In this document: piece by piece, positions 46,798-59,021 of the stretch
Layout of the letters: each line of letters starts with the position of its first letter
How positions within the stretch are numbered: the first letter of the stretch is position 1
NCBI GenBank assembly: GCA_008477525.1
Contig: SPDT01000003.1
Coordinates: 3,286,001 to 3,350,000, forward strand
Origin: Hypomyces perniciosus
Taxonomy: Eukaryota; Ascomycota; Sordariomycetes; Hypocreales; Hypocreaceae
Direction: 5' to 3'
DNA: 64,000 bases
Made by a program: the position numbers and the translations under genes
Notes under the pieces: generated by a model
Told to the model about the DNA's origin: nothing
The model's database searches: none
Seen by the model: the letters and a program-made list of their open reading frames with translations, nothing else

Positions 46798-48017
46798 GAT
46801 CTTATGTGAGGCCTAGGAGCCGTCTGTGATAATGAATTGGTGATGATGAATCGAACTGGTGAAGGAGATCGTTGGAGCATGATTTTGACTTTGATCCAGC
46901 CACACGGAAGCGAGCGCCTTGATATAAAAGATTTGCATAAGCCGAATGATATAACACCGCCATGGCTTTGCTTTGAACTCTGGTTTCGGCGGATCACGAT
47001 GTTGAGGCGAAGTTAAATCAAACGCAGATGCAGATGCAGATACAGATCCAAGATAGATACTTAACACTAGTACTCGTAGTACTATCGTGAGGTTGAGCCA
47101 CTGCCGAACAAGCTGCCTTGGCAGGGCAGAGCTAATGCAGTTTTGGAATAAAGCTATGGCTAGGAACGGGAATTAATCGACATTGCGATCGAATCTTTTC
47201 CCAAGATAGAAATTCTTTCGGTTCGGACAGCATCATGCAACCAAACATTTCTTCGAGCATTAAATCTCCTGAGAACGGATGTTGCTTGGGGATTTCTTTG
47301 CCTTGATGTTCGATTTAACATTATTGAAAACCAACTTAACCACCAACAGATCAGATATATAAGGGGAGAAAAGAGTTGTGATTGAGTATAGCTGGATCTT
47401 CTAGGGTGTGTAGATCATGAATGGGATGATAATAAACAGCGACCACAAAACATATTGCCACGGATTACTCTCATTTCTACTGATAGGAACTATCCAGCTG
47501 TGTATACTACGTAAAATAATAAACTGCAAACATCAACTATAGCACGTAGTTAACGATATCATTGATTGTACTGACCAGGGGCTTTCGCAGCTCAGAGCCT
47601 ACCTAGGTAGGGTAGCATGAATATCAGCGTGGTGGCTTATACATATATTTGGTGGCTTGAGATCTTCCAAACTCCCTGCAAATGAAGCTTTGAAAACCGA
47701 TGTCGTTTACTAATTCAATTTGAATAAAATTCAATAAATAACATCCAAAAATCAACCGGAAACAGAAGAATTAATCCTGCGATTAGACCATGTGAATAAC
47801 AATTAACTCAAGTATACGATACCGTGCCAAAAGCCCCGCTCAACGCACAGTGCCCATTGCTCCTCTTATCGGCAGCCGCCATCAACCCCACCAAAAATTA
47901 CCATCAGCCTCGTCTGCGCACCACCAATTCAGTCGCTGTCCGTCACCCACCAGAGCGACACATCGCAGCCTCATCTTCACCCCCTCAGATACATGGCGCG
48001 CACAGTCTCATAGCACA
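46798..48017. promoter_or_regulatory. Divergent intergenic region between the esterase-like gene and the SRP gene
   Basis: 1.2 kb with a moderately AT-rich centre and the two promoters. The last 150 bp before the SRP start are C/A-rich. No other feature was recognised. Confidence 0.45.
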
Positions 48018-48627
48018 ATGCCCTACTTCAAGACGAGCCAGGAATGGCTTGACCAATCCGTCCAGCTCCTCGAGGCCCGACCAGCCACGGTACGACAAAA
48101 CACATCACTCCCTCCCTCACCTCCATCCCACCAAGCATGGCCCTTTTTTCAAATCTCAAGACGATGATGCATGCGATGCCACACGCACAAGGGCTAACCT
48201 AACCTTCGCACACCCCTAGACCCGCGTAACGACAACATACTCCATCAAACCCGTCAAACCCCGCAAAAAGCGCTCAACCGACGCCGAAGGCTCCTCCACC
48301 ACCGCATCTGACCCCAAACCCCCGCGCGCCAGCCTCGTTATCAAGACGTACGACCCCGTCAGCGGCGTCACGCTCAAGTATCGCACCACCAAAGCTGCAG
48401 AGGTATCATGGCTGGTCTCCGCCTCGTTGCAGCGCCTGGGCCGCGCTATGGCTGGTGTGCCCGATGTTCCTGAGGAGACGATGCAGGATGCTGATGCTGC
48501 GGCGGCGGCGGGTGGTGAGACGGCGACGGAGACACAGGGTGTGGGCGCTGCTGCGGGAGAAGGGCAGCAACAACAGCAACAAGGTGGTGGTGGTGGCGGC
48601 AAGAAAAAGAAGAAGGGAAAGAAATGA
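48018..48627 (+). CDS. srp21: Signal recognition particle subunit, SRP9/SRP21 family
   Basis: Two exons (48018-48089, 48220-48627) encode 159 aa. The N-terminus PYFKTSQEWLDQSVQLLEARPATTRVTTTYSI is the diagnostic SRP9-21 opening. KPPRASLVIKTYDPVSGVTLKYRTTKAAEVSWLVSASLQRLGRAMAG completes the alpha-beta-beta-beta-alpha fold. The C-terminus is a low-complexity Ala/Gly/Gln tail ending in KKKKKGKK, as in fungal Srp21. SRP9/21 binds the Alu domain of SRP RNA with Srp14 and supports elongation arrest during co-translational targeting to the ER. The gene converges with rnr2. Confidence 0.93.
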
Positions 48628-49119
48628 AGCAAAGGGGGATCAATCCATTGGACGACAAGCAGGAACAGTAGGCGATATAGCTTCACGGAGGATAAGCGAA
48701 CAACAACTCGATGAATTTGGAGGCACCAAAATATCTGACACAAGGCGGAAGAAACCAAGACCAATAAACATGTTTGCTTCATCATTCAATCCTGTTCTTT
48801 ATTGCTGGGGTATTTATTCAAAGGCGTGTTACGTACTCCATACCGTACGTATATCATGATCCATCCAACACGTCCATGTCAATTACTAACCACCCCTCGT
48901 ATCAATTGACCAGAAATCCCAATACCTGAACGCCTGCAGTATGACCTCCACCTAACCAGTACGCGTGATCGACATAGTTCTCCGTTCCTCTGTGATATCT
49001 GAACGCCGCCTCGCCAAGTCCAATCCATGGACAGCTCTTTTTATTTGTAGATGTACATGCAAGAAACAATAAAAAAGTAAGGAAGTGGGGGTATATATGC
49101 GTGATGGATTGTCAAGGAC
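48628..49119. other. Convergent 3' intergenic region, srp21-rnr2
   Basis: 492 bp of 3' UTR and terminator sequence for two converging genes. No further feature was seen. Confidence 0.4.
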
Positions 49120-50560
49120 TTAGAACTCCTCGTCGAAGGCGAAGTCGCCGCCGTTCTCGCCCTTGGGCTCATCAGAGGCACTGTCGTCGCTGGCGACCTT
49201 CTTAGTGCTGGCCATGACACCAGCTTTCTGGTAGTCACCAACACGCTTCTCAAAGAAGTTGGTCTTGCCACCGAGGGAGATGTTCTCCATGAAATCGAAG
49301 GGGTTGGTTGACTTGTAGATCTTCTCATTACCAAGAGCAACCAGCAGACGATCAGCGACAAACTCAATGTACTGCTTCATGAGGTTGGCGTTCATGCCTA
49401 GCAGGGCACAAGGCAGGGCCTCCGTGAGGAACTCCTGCTCAATGTTGACGGCGTCGACGATGATGTCTCGGATGACCTCCTTGCTGGCACGGTTCTTCAG
49501 GTGAGAGTGCAGCAGGCAGGCGAAGTCAGTGTGGAGACCCTCATCTCGGGAGATGAGCTCGTTGGAGAAGGTCAGACCAGGCATGAGACCACGCTTCTTC
49601 AACCAGAAGATGGAAGCAAAAGCACCACTGAAGAAGATACCCTCAACGGCGGCAAAGGCAACCAGGCGCTGAGCGAAGGACGAGTTCTTGTCCTGGATCC
49701 ATCGGATAGCCCAGTCGGCCTTCTTGCGGATGCAGGGGATAGTGTCAATGGCATTGAACAGGTAGGTGCGCTGACTGTGCTCCTTGATGTAGCTGTCAAT
49801 GAGCAGAGAGTATGTCTCGGAGTGGATATTCTCCATCATGATCTGGAAGCCGTAGAAGCATCGAGCTTCGGGAATCTGAACCTCACCACTGAAGCGCTCA
49901 ACAAGGTTCTCGTTGACGATGCCGTCAGAGGCGGCGAAGAAAGCCAGGATGTGAGAGATGAAGTATTTCTCGTCATCATTCAGACGGTTGTTCCAGTCGT
50001 GAAGATCCTTGGAGAGATCAATCTCCTCGGCAGTCCAGAAAGACGCTTCGGCCTTCTTGTACATTTGCCAGATCTATGAAAGCTATTAGCCACTCTGTAG
50101 CGTTGCTTTGTGGTGGGGCGCCACTTTACGCGACCAAGACGCGTCGGGACACATACCTCGTGGTACTTGATGGGAAACAGGACGAACCGCTGAGGGTTCT
50201 CCTGGAGGATGGGTTCGTCGACTTCATCAGCCTTGATGGGAGCGACGATGGTCTTAGAGTCCTCCTCAACGACCTTCTTGGTCTCTGCTACAGGCTTGTG
50301 GTTGTCGTCCATCTGCTTGGCTAGGGTCTCGAGGGTAGACTCGTCAAGGAGCTGGTTCTCCTTGTCGGCAGTGTTGAAGTTGAGCTTCTTGACGGGGGAT
50401 TCCATCTTCAAGGAGTCAATGGCAGCGGCAGCCTTGTAGGTTGAGGTTAGTTTAAGCCGTTGATTGAGGGGTGAAGACACCCATATGTGAGGGCGCGCTC
50501 TGGAGAGGCCCGTGAGGATAATGAACTCACCTGCTTGGAAGGGGTGACTTCGACGGCCAT
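49120..50560 (-). CDS. rnr2: Ribonucleoside-diphosphate reductase small subunit (class I R2)
   Basis: Three exons (50560-50531, 50432-50157, 50073-49120) encode 419 aa in phase. The R2 core is complete: [27 protein letters not shown] (first iron ligand region), [13 protein letters not shown] (Glu ligand), [22 protein letters not shown] (radical tyrosine and ligands) and [15 protein letters not shown] (Glu and His ligands). It ends FAFDEEF, the C-terminal peptide that docks on the large subunit. R2 supplies the diferric-tyrosyl radical for reduction of NDPs to dNDPs. The full ligand set means it is the catalytic Rnr2 type, not the Rnr4 type. Three MCB elements upstream suggest S-phase control. 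Confidence 0.96.
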
Positions 50561-50754
50561 TGCGGTGGATTTAGAGGTAGGGATGAAGCGGTGACAGGGT
50601 AAAGAGCGCGTGAAACAAAGATCAATCGTAATTGACGTGGGCTCAGCCTGTGATGATGTGCAGACGCGATGGGTTGAATGGAAATGCGTGTCAAGGGAAG
50701 GGGTGGCGCCAGAGGTTTTTGTACAGGCAGAGATGCGCTGTCACGTGAAGCGAG

Positions 50755-50760
50755 ACGCGT
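50755..50760. promoter_or_regulatory. MCB (ACGCGT), 195 bp upstream of rnr2 ATG
   Basis: An exact palindromic MluI cell-cycle box, ACGCGT, the binding site of the Mbp1/Res-Swi6 (MBF) factor in yeasts. Confidence 0.65.
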
Positions 50761-50918
50761 CGAAGTCGTGTTTTCTGCGGGCCTTCTAAGTGGGCCCCTT
50801 AAAGGCACTGGGGCCCGATTTGGGTCCTTGGGGGGCTGGGGAACCACTGTGAGACCGTTTTTGGCAGGGAGACAGAGCTGAGGTACCGGCGAGGTACCCC
50901 TGCAAACCACTGGTCGAC

Positions 50919-50924
50919 ACGCGT
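50919..50924. promoter_or_regulatory. MCB (ACGCGT), 359 bp upstream of rnr2 ATG
   Basis: Exact ACGCGT, second of three in the rnr2 promoter, 40 bp from the third. Confidence 0.65.
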
Positions 50925-50958
50925 GGCGGCACAGCTTTAGGTGCTGCACAAGCTTAAG

Positions 50959-50964
50959 ACGCGT
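50959..50964. promoter_or_regulatory. MCB (ACGCGT), 399 bp upstream of rnr2 ATG
   Basis: Exact ACGCGT, followed 13 bp later by a near match (TCGCGT). Confidence 0.65.
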
Positions 50965-51863
50965 GAAGGCATTTAGTCGCGTCAAGGTATCGCTCTCGTC
51001 AAGACCCTGCATTAAACGCACTGACCGCAAGGAGTCGGTGCATGCGTAACGTCATGAAACCGCCGTGTTATCAATCAGTAACTAAGCCGAAATGTCGTGT
51101 CTGTGGGGCAGAGAAACATTTTCTTTGCATCATCATCAGTCATACTCCGTACAGTCCACTCACAGCTCGGAACGAAGGGCGGATGAGCGAGAAGCTCCGA
51201 GAGTACCGGTCTGTACGAAGTAGTACACGAGAAGGTCTGAGCTGTGGAACGGAACAATTTGAATCATGGGCATAAAGGAGCACAATTTCACTGTGCGTTG
51301 GCTGGACTACTACGAGTTAGTAGTAGTACTCGTAATATCTTTTGCTTGCTTCAAGGGCAATTTGCTACAGCAACCGCCGCCACAGCCAGCCGCCCACAAG
51401 CCCACAGGGTTCCATGGCTCGTAGATTTGCGGATGCCAGATGAATGAGCAGGGAATCCGTAAGCATGACATGCCGTATCACCAACGGCAACGTCTTGGCT
51501 GCGGGACATTGTCTTGCTCCCTGGTCGCTGGCTATGGCCCATGCTTGAACACTGCCACTTTACTCGTACGCTTTACGCGGGTATGGAGTATCTACTAGTA
51601 TTGTGCATGTCTTAATTGAGATCCGCATAGGCACTATTTGTACATGTTCAATGACTCAGCTAAAACAATTTTTTCTCACTGTCGCCCTGGTTTTCTCATG
51701 TCCGACTCCCTGAAATGCAAACGCGATTACACACATTCCAACCTAACAAACAACCTGATTATGGTATCCGAAACATCCGCCCGTTTTGCTTACAAGAACA
51801 AAGGAAACACCAAACTGAACTCATTACGGCGTTTAAGTGAGAGCTTCCATGACCCCCCTTGGC

Positions 51864-52845
51864 TCATCGTCGTCCACGCTGTTGCTTGCCATTATGCCGA
51901 GAGTTGTGATGTCGGCCACGGTCGTCTTGCCCCATCTCAACGTCGTGCGGTCGAGTCTTGTTGCGCCCAAAGTATCCCCCGGCACGATCATCACGCACCC
52001 GGGCCGCATCGGGTTGCCGTGGTGGTGTGGGGTCCTGGTGGTATCTCCGGTCACCGAGCCGGGCGGGCGATACTCCGGTCTGATGGCGGGATGAGGAGGA
52101 GTCGGACTGATACTCCGGAGAGTCTTCCCGCTGCGTCCTGTCGTACTCTTCCGCACTGCTGGGATCGACGGCGGGGATAGGCAGTCCACTTTGACGCAGC
52201 TCCTTTTTGCCTTTCTCACGTAGATGGTCTTCGAGTAACATGGCGTTGCGAGTGTTGGCGCGGAATATGGCATCGGCGAGGTCGCCAATGAAGGGGACCA
52301 GCCCGATGGCGAAATCAAAGATGATGTTAAACATCATTTTCAATTTGAGCGACGTCGGGAGGCCGCCCTCTATCTGACAGCAGGTTCGGAAAACCATCAA
52401 AGCCATGAAGGCATCCAGCGCATCGCCGGCACTGTCATTAAGGCCCGTATTAGCGATGTGACCCTGGCTCGGGAACGGGGACGGTGACTTACGCAGGGAT
52501 TAATCCAATGACGCTGCTCCAACCGAAGCGAATCCCCAGAAAGTTGAAAAGGGACATGTCGAGTCGATAAGCCCGTCTCTTGACCTTTGTCAAGACTTGT
52601 CCATCGTGCTCTGAAATCCCCGGAGGGACAGCCTTCTTGCGCTTCTTGAGCTTGCCGGTGGGCCTTCCATCAAGTCTTGTCGCGGGGACTTGCTCAAAGT
52701 AGGGGTCCTATGACGAACATGTTAGACTTGCTGGCTCATTGAGAAGTAAAAATCGCTTATGTCCACGTACCTCTTTTCCAAACTTGTTCTGGAGCGTTTC
52801 GCCCAGGATCTTTTTGCTGATCGCCTTTGCTAGTAGACCACTCAT
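51864..52845 (-). CDS. DUF4112 domain protein (predicted membrane-associated)
   Basis: Three exons (52845-52771, 52707-52493, 52431-51864) encode 285 aa in phase. After a short amphipathic start (LLAKAISKKILGETLQNKFGKE) and a basic stretch (GKLKKRKKAVPPG) comes the conserved DUF4112 core at about 60-165: LDMSLFNFLGIRFGWSSVIGLIPAAGDALDAFMALMV, then LKMMFNIIFDFAIGLVPFIGDLADAIFRANTRNAMLLEDHL. The repeated GLIPxxGD / GLVPFIGD pattern within two hydrophobic stretches suggests a duplicated hairpin inserted in a membrane. The C-terminal 100 residues are polar, Arg/Asp/Ser/His-rich and probably disordered. The molecular function of this family is not known to me. Confidence 0.85.
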
Positions 52846-54093
52846 GGCTGCTTCTATCGTATATGGATTGTTGTAAAGATGATGCCTTCTAAATTTCAGC
52901 GCAGATGAGAACACTCGTTATTTATGTCCCTTTTTCTCAAGTGAAAGGACTTGTGAAAGGCGGCGGTCGGTTTGGTCGATTGGAGATGCGTTTGTTGTCG
53001 CCTGTTTCAGGAGCCGCCCTTCAGCGGGAGTTGTTTTTAGAACAAGAGCTCTGACAGCCAACCAAACCTGGGCGTTTGTCAAAGGAGGAAAAAAAGAATC
53101 CAGGTCTTATTGTTTGAACCCGCCAAAAAAAAAGACGGATCTATGTCTGTGATTTATGTTGAATACTCTTTTTTAAGAATGAATGAGGCAGCCAACGCTC
53201 CATGAATATGTGCTTGTCGATATTGTTGAATACCGGTTTTTTTTCGACAGAGCTACTCTATGGCGATGATGTAATGTACCTGTGGCATTTGACCGCATTT
53301 GACGTGTACTATCAGAATGAGATGCGCTAGCCTTAGCAGGACATACGCCGGAAATGCTCTGGTCAACCAATAAAACTGCGCGGCAACCACCTAGCATTCC
53401 CCCAACAATTCTCCTCTGTGCTGCATTTACAGGGGATTTACTGGTGTTGATACGGGCGGCCTCTGACGTTTACCGCCAGCAGATCAAACAGAAATCAAAG
53501 CGGCGCACGCCACCACGATGGGCTGCCGTCAGCACCGCCACCTTCGTTGCGCTGGCAAGCTGCATCATGGCTGTGCTGTGGCTGGAGCTATGGCCACTTC
53601 ATACGCACTGTGTGGCAAATGCAGCTTTTTGAACCGCATGTGCCCGAGATGGCACAGTGCGAGAGCGCCCCTCACCACGCCCGCACAGAGGTGCACTGAC
53701 CTAGCAGCAAAAGCGGGCAACCTTGTCGATTGATGCCCGTGTTCTGACGTCGCGCCAAACTTCACCACAAACCTTCCTCACCTTACGCCCAACACACTGT
53801 CGCCCTACTCAGCTATCAAATCCCCGAAGAGTCTGCGCTTGGTATCGAAAGACACGTCAGGTGGCCAAACCGTCTTGTCGTGGCTGCAACGCGCGTCGAA
53901 ATTTATTCCTCTGCCACAGAGCCTCGGGAAAAGCGAGGTCGACAATGCCCAGCATTCTTGCACGTCTACTCACCAAACATAGCCTGGCCAAGTCGTGAAG
54001 ATCTAGATCTTAGCTTTCACATGATTACGACCCTTTCTATCTCGCCAGAGTATGGACTAAGCTGAAAAAAAAAGATCAACAAGAGAAGCGATA
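52846..54093. promoter_or_regulatory. Divergent promoter region between the DUF4112 gene and dcp2
   Basis: 1.25 kb with no supported gene. A short + frame at 53354-53632 has hydrophobic stretches but no homology that I recognise. No RNA gene was seen. Confidence 0.45.
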
Positions 54094-56777
54094 ATGGCAG
54101 GGAAACAGATGCTGTTGGAAGATTGTATGTGACAACGTCAAAACATCAACTCTCCTTCTACCACCAATCATGCTAACTTGCCATAGGGTTGGACGACCTT
54201 TGCGTCCGCTTCATTATCAATCTTCCCGAGGAAGATCTCTCCTCAGTTGCCCGCATATGCTTCCAAGTCGAAGAAGCACAATGGTTCTACGAAGACTTCA
54301 TCCGACCTCTGGACCCAACGCTCCCGTCTATGACACTTCGCACGTTTTGTCTGCGGATATTTCAGCATTGCCCACTTCTCGCGTCCTTCTCAGTCGAGAA
54401 TCATGTCAAGGCTTTCGAAGAGTTTCTGCAATACAAGACGCGAGTGCCTGTTCGAGGTGCCATCCTGCTCAACCATGCCATGGACTCAGTGGTCCTCGTC
54501 AAGGGCTGGAAAAAGGGCGCTAACTGGAGTTTCCCGCGGGGAAAGATCAACAAGGACGAAGATGATTTGGATTGCGCAATCCGTGAGGTGTACGAGGAGA
54601 CGGGCCTAGACCTCCGAGAGGCTGGCCTGGTACCTACAGAGGGAAAGCTCAAGTACATCGAGATCCCCATGCGAGAGCAGCATCTCCGCCTCTACGTCTT
54701 CCGTGACGTGCCCATGGACACAAATTTCCAGCCGCGCACTAGGAAGGAGATCAGCAAGATTCAGTGGTACAAGTTTTCTGAGCTGCCCACCCTTCGCAAG
54801 AAAGGCGCCCAGAACCATCACCAGTACGATTCCGGCCCTGGCAATAACAACAAATTCTATATGGTCGCGCCATTCCTAGTTCCGTTGAAAAAATGGATAG
54901 TCTCGCAGAAGAAGATTGACGAAAGGAGAGTTCTCAGTACCGGGTCTCAAATTAACGCTGCTCCTCAACATGTACTGATTGAAGAAGCACCTACTGAGGA
55001 TGAGACGTGGTCGACCAATCCCGTATCCGGGGTGCCGCCAATTGAGTCACTTGACGGAGCTACTCGCGAGCTGCAACGTCTGTTGAATATGCAGCCGCAG
55101 ACCCAGACTGCACAGCCAGTTCCTGTAGCCGTCTCGAAGGACAAAGGGAGCGCTTTACTCTCTCTTCTCAAGTCATCGAATCATGTAAGTGCCGCGGCAG
55201 CCCAGCATTCGCCTCAGCCGGGTTCACAAATGCCACACACTCCTGTGTCCCTCACTATCACGGAAGCAGGACAACCGCGTAACCCACACCATCATACCAA
55301 TAATATTCATCGCGGTCTTCCAGACATGCAGCAGTCACCGCCATCCTTTACACTACCTGCAAACCAACAGGCGGCAGGATGGAACTCCCTTTCGAATCAA
55401 AATCAAAGCCAGCCGGGTGGAGCACCGCCAAACGGCTATGCTGGGTACTCTGGCTATACTAATCCACCCTCATATCCTGGGTACGCTGGAGGACAACAAC
55501 AAACTTATGCTACCAATCCCATCAACTTGGTGCATCCTCAGCCCTTGCCCCCTCAAGTTCAAAGACAAGTCTTCAATAATAGTGTATTCCAAGAAAGGGC
55601 CGCCCAAGCGAGTGATGCGACAGGACTAGCATCCAACTATCAAGTCCAGGGATCTCAGCCGGTTTATGGCCAACCAGGCCAGATACCCCCACAGGCACAC
55701 TTGCCCCCAGCTAACCCAACGCAGATGCCACTGAATGGACAATCGTTGGCGCTACTCAATGCTCTCAAGCAAGACATCGCGCCTCCTGTCTCTACTGCGC
55801 CCAAGGAGATACCCGAGGCTCAGCATATCCCCAAAAGCCCCTATTTCCAATATGCATCGTCGTATGGTAATAACCCGACAGAGGCTATGGTTCCAAACAC
55901 AAACAACAGTATGATGGGCCAGCCGCCACAGCCGAAGAGCCCCCTAGAGCTGGCAGGATCTGCTGTCGGCCCACCGGCGTCAGATCAACACCGATCTGCC
56001 CTTCTTGACATTTTCAAGAAACCGGGCGCAGACACAACGGCAAACCAGGCACAGGACGCTTTGAAGCAAAGTGTTGGTAAAGGGGCGACTGGAGTTGCTT
56101 CTGAGCCGGGTAAGGAGTTGCTGGCGCAGCTTCAGAACAGCCTTGTCACCAACACAAAACCTGTGCCCCCCAGTGGACAACCGGCACACACGTACCAGAA
56201 CGTGCAACCTGATGCGCTTCCTATGGACCGTCTGTCGATTCAGAAGAAGCCCAACCAACCTGGCAAGCCAACGAACGCTGCTTCAGTGGATGCAAAGGCC
56301 ACCCGCAAGGGACCGGCCAATACAAGACGTGCTATTAAGGCTAGTCCGATGCAGCCAACTCGCATCCTCCAACGAGGTCAGACTCTTAGTCCCACTGAGA
56401 AGTCCAAATCTCCCCTACCCCCAAGCACGTTGCCATATGATGTGGCGGGCCAGCCACGTACTGGCCAGACTGTTAACTCATCTACAACTCCATCATCTGG
56501 GATGTCAGGCTACCGACCAGATGTATCCCAAGAACAGAAGCGACAGCTTCTCTCCCTTTTTGGAGCATCGAGCGGTGGTCCCAGCCACAGCGGATCAGCC
56601 TCTGGTGAAACACCCAGGTCCCGCGTCGCTTCTCTGGCATCTGGGAGTGCCGACGTTCAAGGGGGATACCACAATGCTTCTCCATCGAGGGCGGGTAACG
56701 AGACGCCGATTTCGCAGGCAGATCAGAGCTTCCTGCTGGGCTATCTGCAGTCTGTGACGAACAATGCCGGGCGCTGA
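54094..56777 (+). CDS. dcp2: mRNA decapping enzyme catalytic subunit Dcp2
   Basis: Exons 54094-54124 and 54187-56777 encode 873 aa; the intron splits the Trp codon of LEDWLDDLCVRF. The N-terminal regulatory domain (to about 100) binds Dcp1. The Nudix fold follows, with GWKKGANWSFPRGK leading into the box GKINKDEDDLDCAIREVYEETG (about 129-150, catalytic glutamates in REVYEETG). Box B-like FYMVAPFLVPLKKWI lies near 235-250. Dcp2 cleaves the m7G cap to start 5'-3' decay in P-bodies. The long Pro/Gln/Asn-rich tail carries repeated short leucine motifs (about 333, 532, 615, 655, 798, 859) like the helical leucine-rich motifs that recruit Edc3 and Pat1. A GTAAGT at 55185-55190 could be an unused donor, since the frame stays open. 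Confidence 0.96.
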
Positions 56778-57355
56778 TGAAAATGAGTTATCATGAAAGC
56801 TGGGTCACATTGATCGTTGGTTTTTTTTATTCTTTATGGGATGCAAGATGAAATCAATGGATTGCTAACGAACATCATCTGGGACGGAGTGAGGGGGACA
56901 ATGAGGGAAGCCCAATGAAATATGTTGGCAGGTACTGTCATCGCGTGTGGGATAATGTATGGTAGTCATCTGGTCACAGTTATAAATATAAACAGTCGAA
57001 AACGATAGGCTCCATGTCAGCAGTAGGTCTCCTTCGAGCCATATGAGGGGGAACAACCTGTATTTTCCTCAGGGGGGATATAGCCTTTTTATGAGCCTCT
57101 GTTCAGTATGTGAGGTCGAAATATTAACAAAGTAGCGCGCCATGGATATAGCTTCAATGTGCTCTTTCCCGAGAGGCAGCAAGGAGCAAGAAAAAAAAAG
57201 ACAACACAACTATCAACCAGTGATGGAACATGGCATATGCGATGCAGTGAGTGACCAATGATGGTATCCGCCCAACTCCTAGACACCCTTCTTCCCAGCA
57301 ATGAAATGCTGATGACACATTAAACCATGGCGAAAAACAGAAAGAAGATATGAGG
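56778..57355. other. Convergent 3' intergenic region, dcp2 and Nrd1-like gene
   Basis: 578 bp of 3' flanks for two converging genes. Short frames without content; nothing else was recognised. Confidence 0.4.
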
Positions 57356-58970
57356 CTAGTCGTCCAGGTGGAGAAGCTGGAAGCGGTTGGCCATTGGATT
57401 CAGAGGCTGCTTGGTCGGAGCAGATGGGGCGGCAGCACGACGGTGATGGTGAACGGGCATGCGGTCCAGAGACTGGGCGCATTCGTCGACATCCCACTCG
57501 ATACGAGAGCCCTTGTATTTACTGCGTGAAAACGAGTTAGCAATCTCGATTATGTAGAAAAGGGGGGGGGGGGGTTCGCAGTGGAATCGGCACGTACAGG
57601 CGGCTCATCATGCATGTGCGGGCAAACATGGCGTTGGCGACAGAGTTGGTGCTGATGTAGCAATCACCAGCGTTGAAGTTGATTTTGACGACGACGAGGT
57701 TGTGGATGTGCTCGAGGTCCTCGCGGATGCTGGCCTCGGTGTGGTTGGAATCGCAGCGACGAATGACAAAGTTTCGAGTTGCTCCAGAGCCAATCTTTTG
57801 GGAGAGGTGGCCAGGGAGGACATACTGGCGATCGTTCCATTTGACTTCAACCTGTATTGTGTTAGAATTGCCACAGAATGAAGCTGTTGGTTGATTAGGT
57901 GCGTGACTTACTCTCTTGTTGTTGATGTACAAATCGTTTTTGCGAACATGATCGTAAAAGGCCTGGGCATCATGACTGCTCAAGAAGGAGACAGAGGCAG
58001 TTCCATCCTTCCGTCTCAAGTAGATGTCCAAGAGGAGGCCTCCACGGATGACCGAAGTTATGTCGGCATGGGTTGTTTCATCAGGGAGGTTAGTTAGGAG
58101 GACGGACCTGGTGGCAAGGCGCTCATGGCGCAGGCGGGAGTGCCCGTTGTCTTGACCTGTCGTAGAGTTGCTAGATTCTCTAGGAACATTTCCGGGAATG
58201 TCTGCGGACAGAGAGGCATCCTCTGAAGGAGAGTCGGCCCAGTCTTCCGGGTCCTGTGACTGACCGTGGTAGTGGTTGAAGGCGTGATTGCCATGGTGAG
58301 TCAGATGAGCATGCGAAGATACGTCTGGCGCTGTGTCCGAGCCATGTGAGCTGTTGACCTCGACATGATGAGTCTGAGCTGGAGCTTGGACAGACAAGTC
58401 CTCAGATGCCTGAGGCTGTTGAGGGGGGGACACATTGTCACTGAGGAGCTGAGGATATGTTAGAAAAAGTCCCATAGACAAGGAGCATTAAGAATAAAGG
58501 ATTAGATTTGCCCCAATAAGAAAATAGGCTGGTGAATTTATGGCATCGACAATAGAAGTCGGAAGAAGGAAGTATTGGCCTGAGGTGGGTGAATGAGGAA
58601 GTAAGGAAACGTTACCTGGATAGTCGCCTCATTGACGCCGCCATTAATCAGGTTCTGGCACAGGTTCGCTAGAAGTGGTCATTTGTTAGCTGGAGAGATA
58701 AAAAATTATCGGAAGAGGGCAAGCAAGATTGCGTACCATATTGGCTGGCGATGCGGATGAGGTGTTCGTAGTCAGCCTGGGGAACAAACACTACTGCAGG
58801 GTCTTGGGCAGAGCTAGACCCAGAAATCTCCAGACAGAGCCATGAGTTAGCAGACTGATTGGGCGTACAAGGGCCTCCGTAAGCGCGGCAAGGACCAGGG
58901 GGAGCACACGTACGAACTGGGGACTGTGGGACAGAGTCAGCATAAGATGGATCGATCTTGATGAGATACT

Positions 58971-59021
<51 letters not shown>

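Larger units (their letters stand above)
50561..51863. promoter_or_regulatory. rnr2 promoter and 3' flank of the DUF4112 gene
   Basis: The proximal 400 bp are GC-rich and contain three ACGCGT boxes. TACTCCGTA lies at 51143-51151, followed by TAGTAGTACTCGTA words near 51315. The rest shows no supported gene. Confidence 0.5.

Noticed and set aside
51638..52180. A 180-codon + strand frame overlapping the DUF4112 gene
   Set aside because: It is antisense to a well-supported spliced gene with a conserved domain and has no recognisable content itself.
55185..55190. GTAAGT inside dcp2 suggesting an intron
   Set aside because: The frame stays open for more than 500 further codons with conserved leucine motifs, so splicing here is not required.
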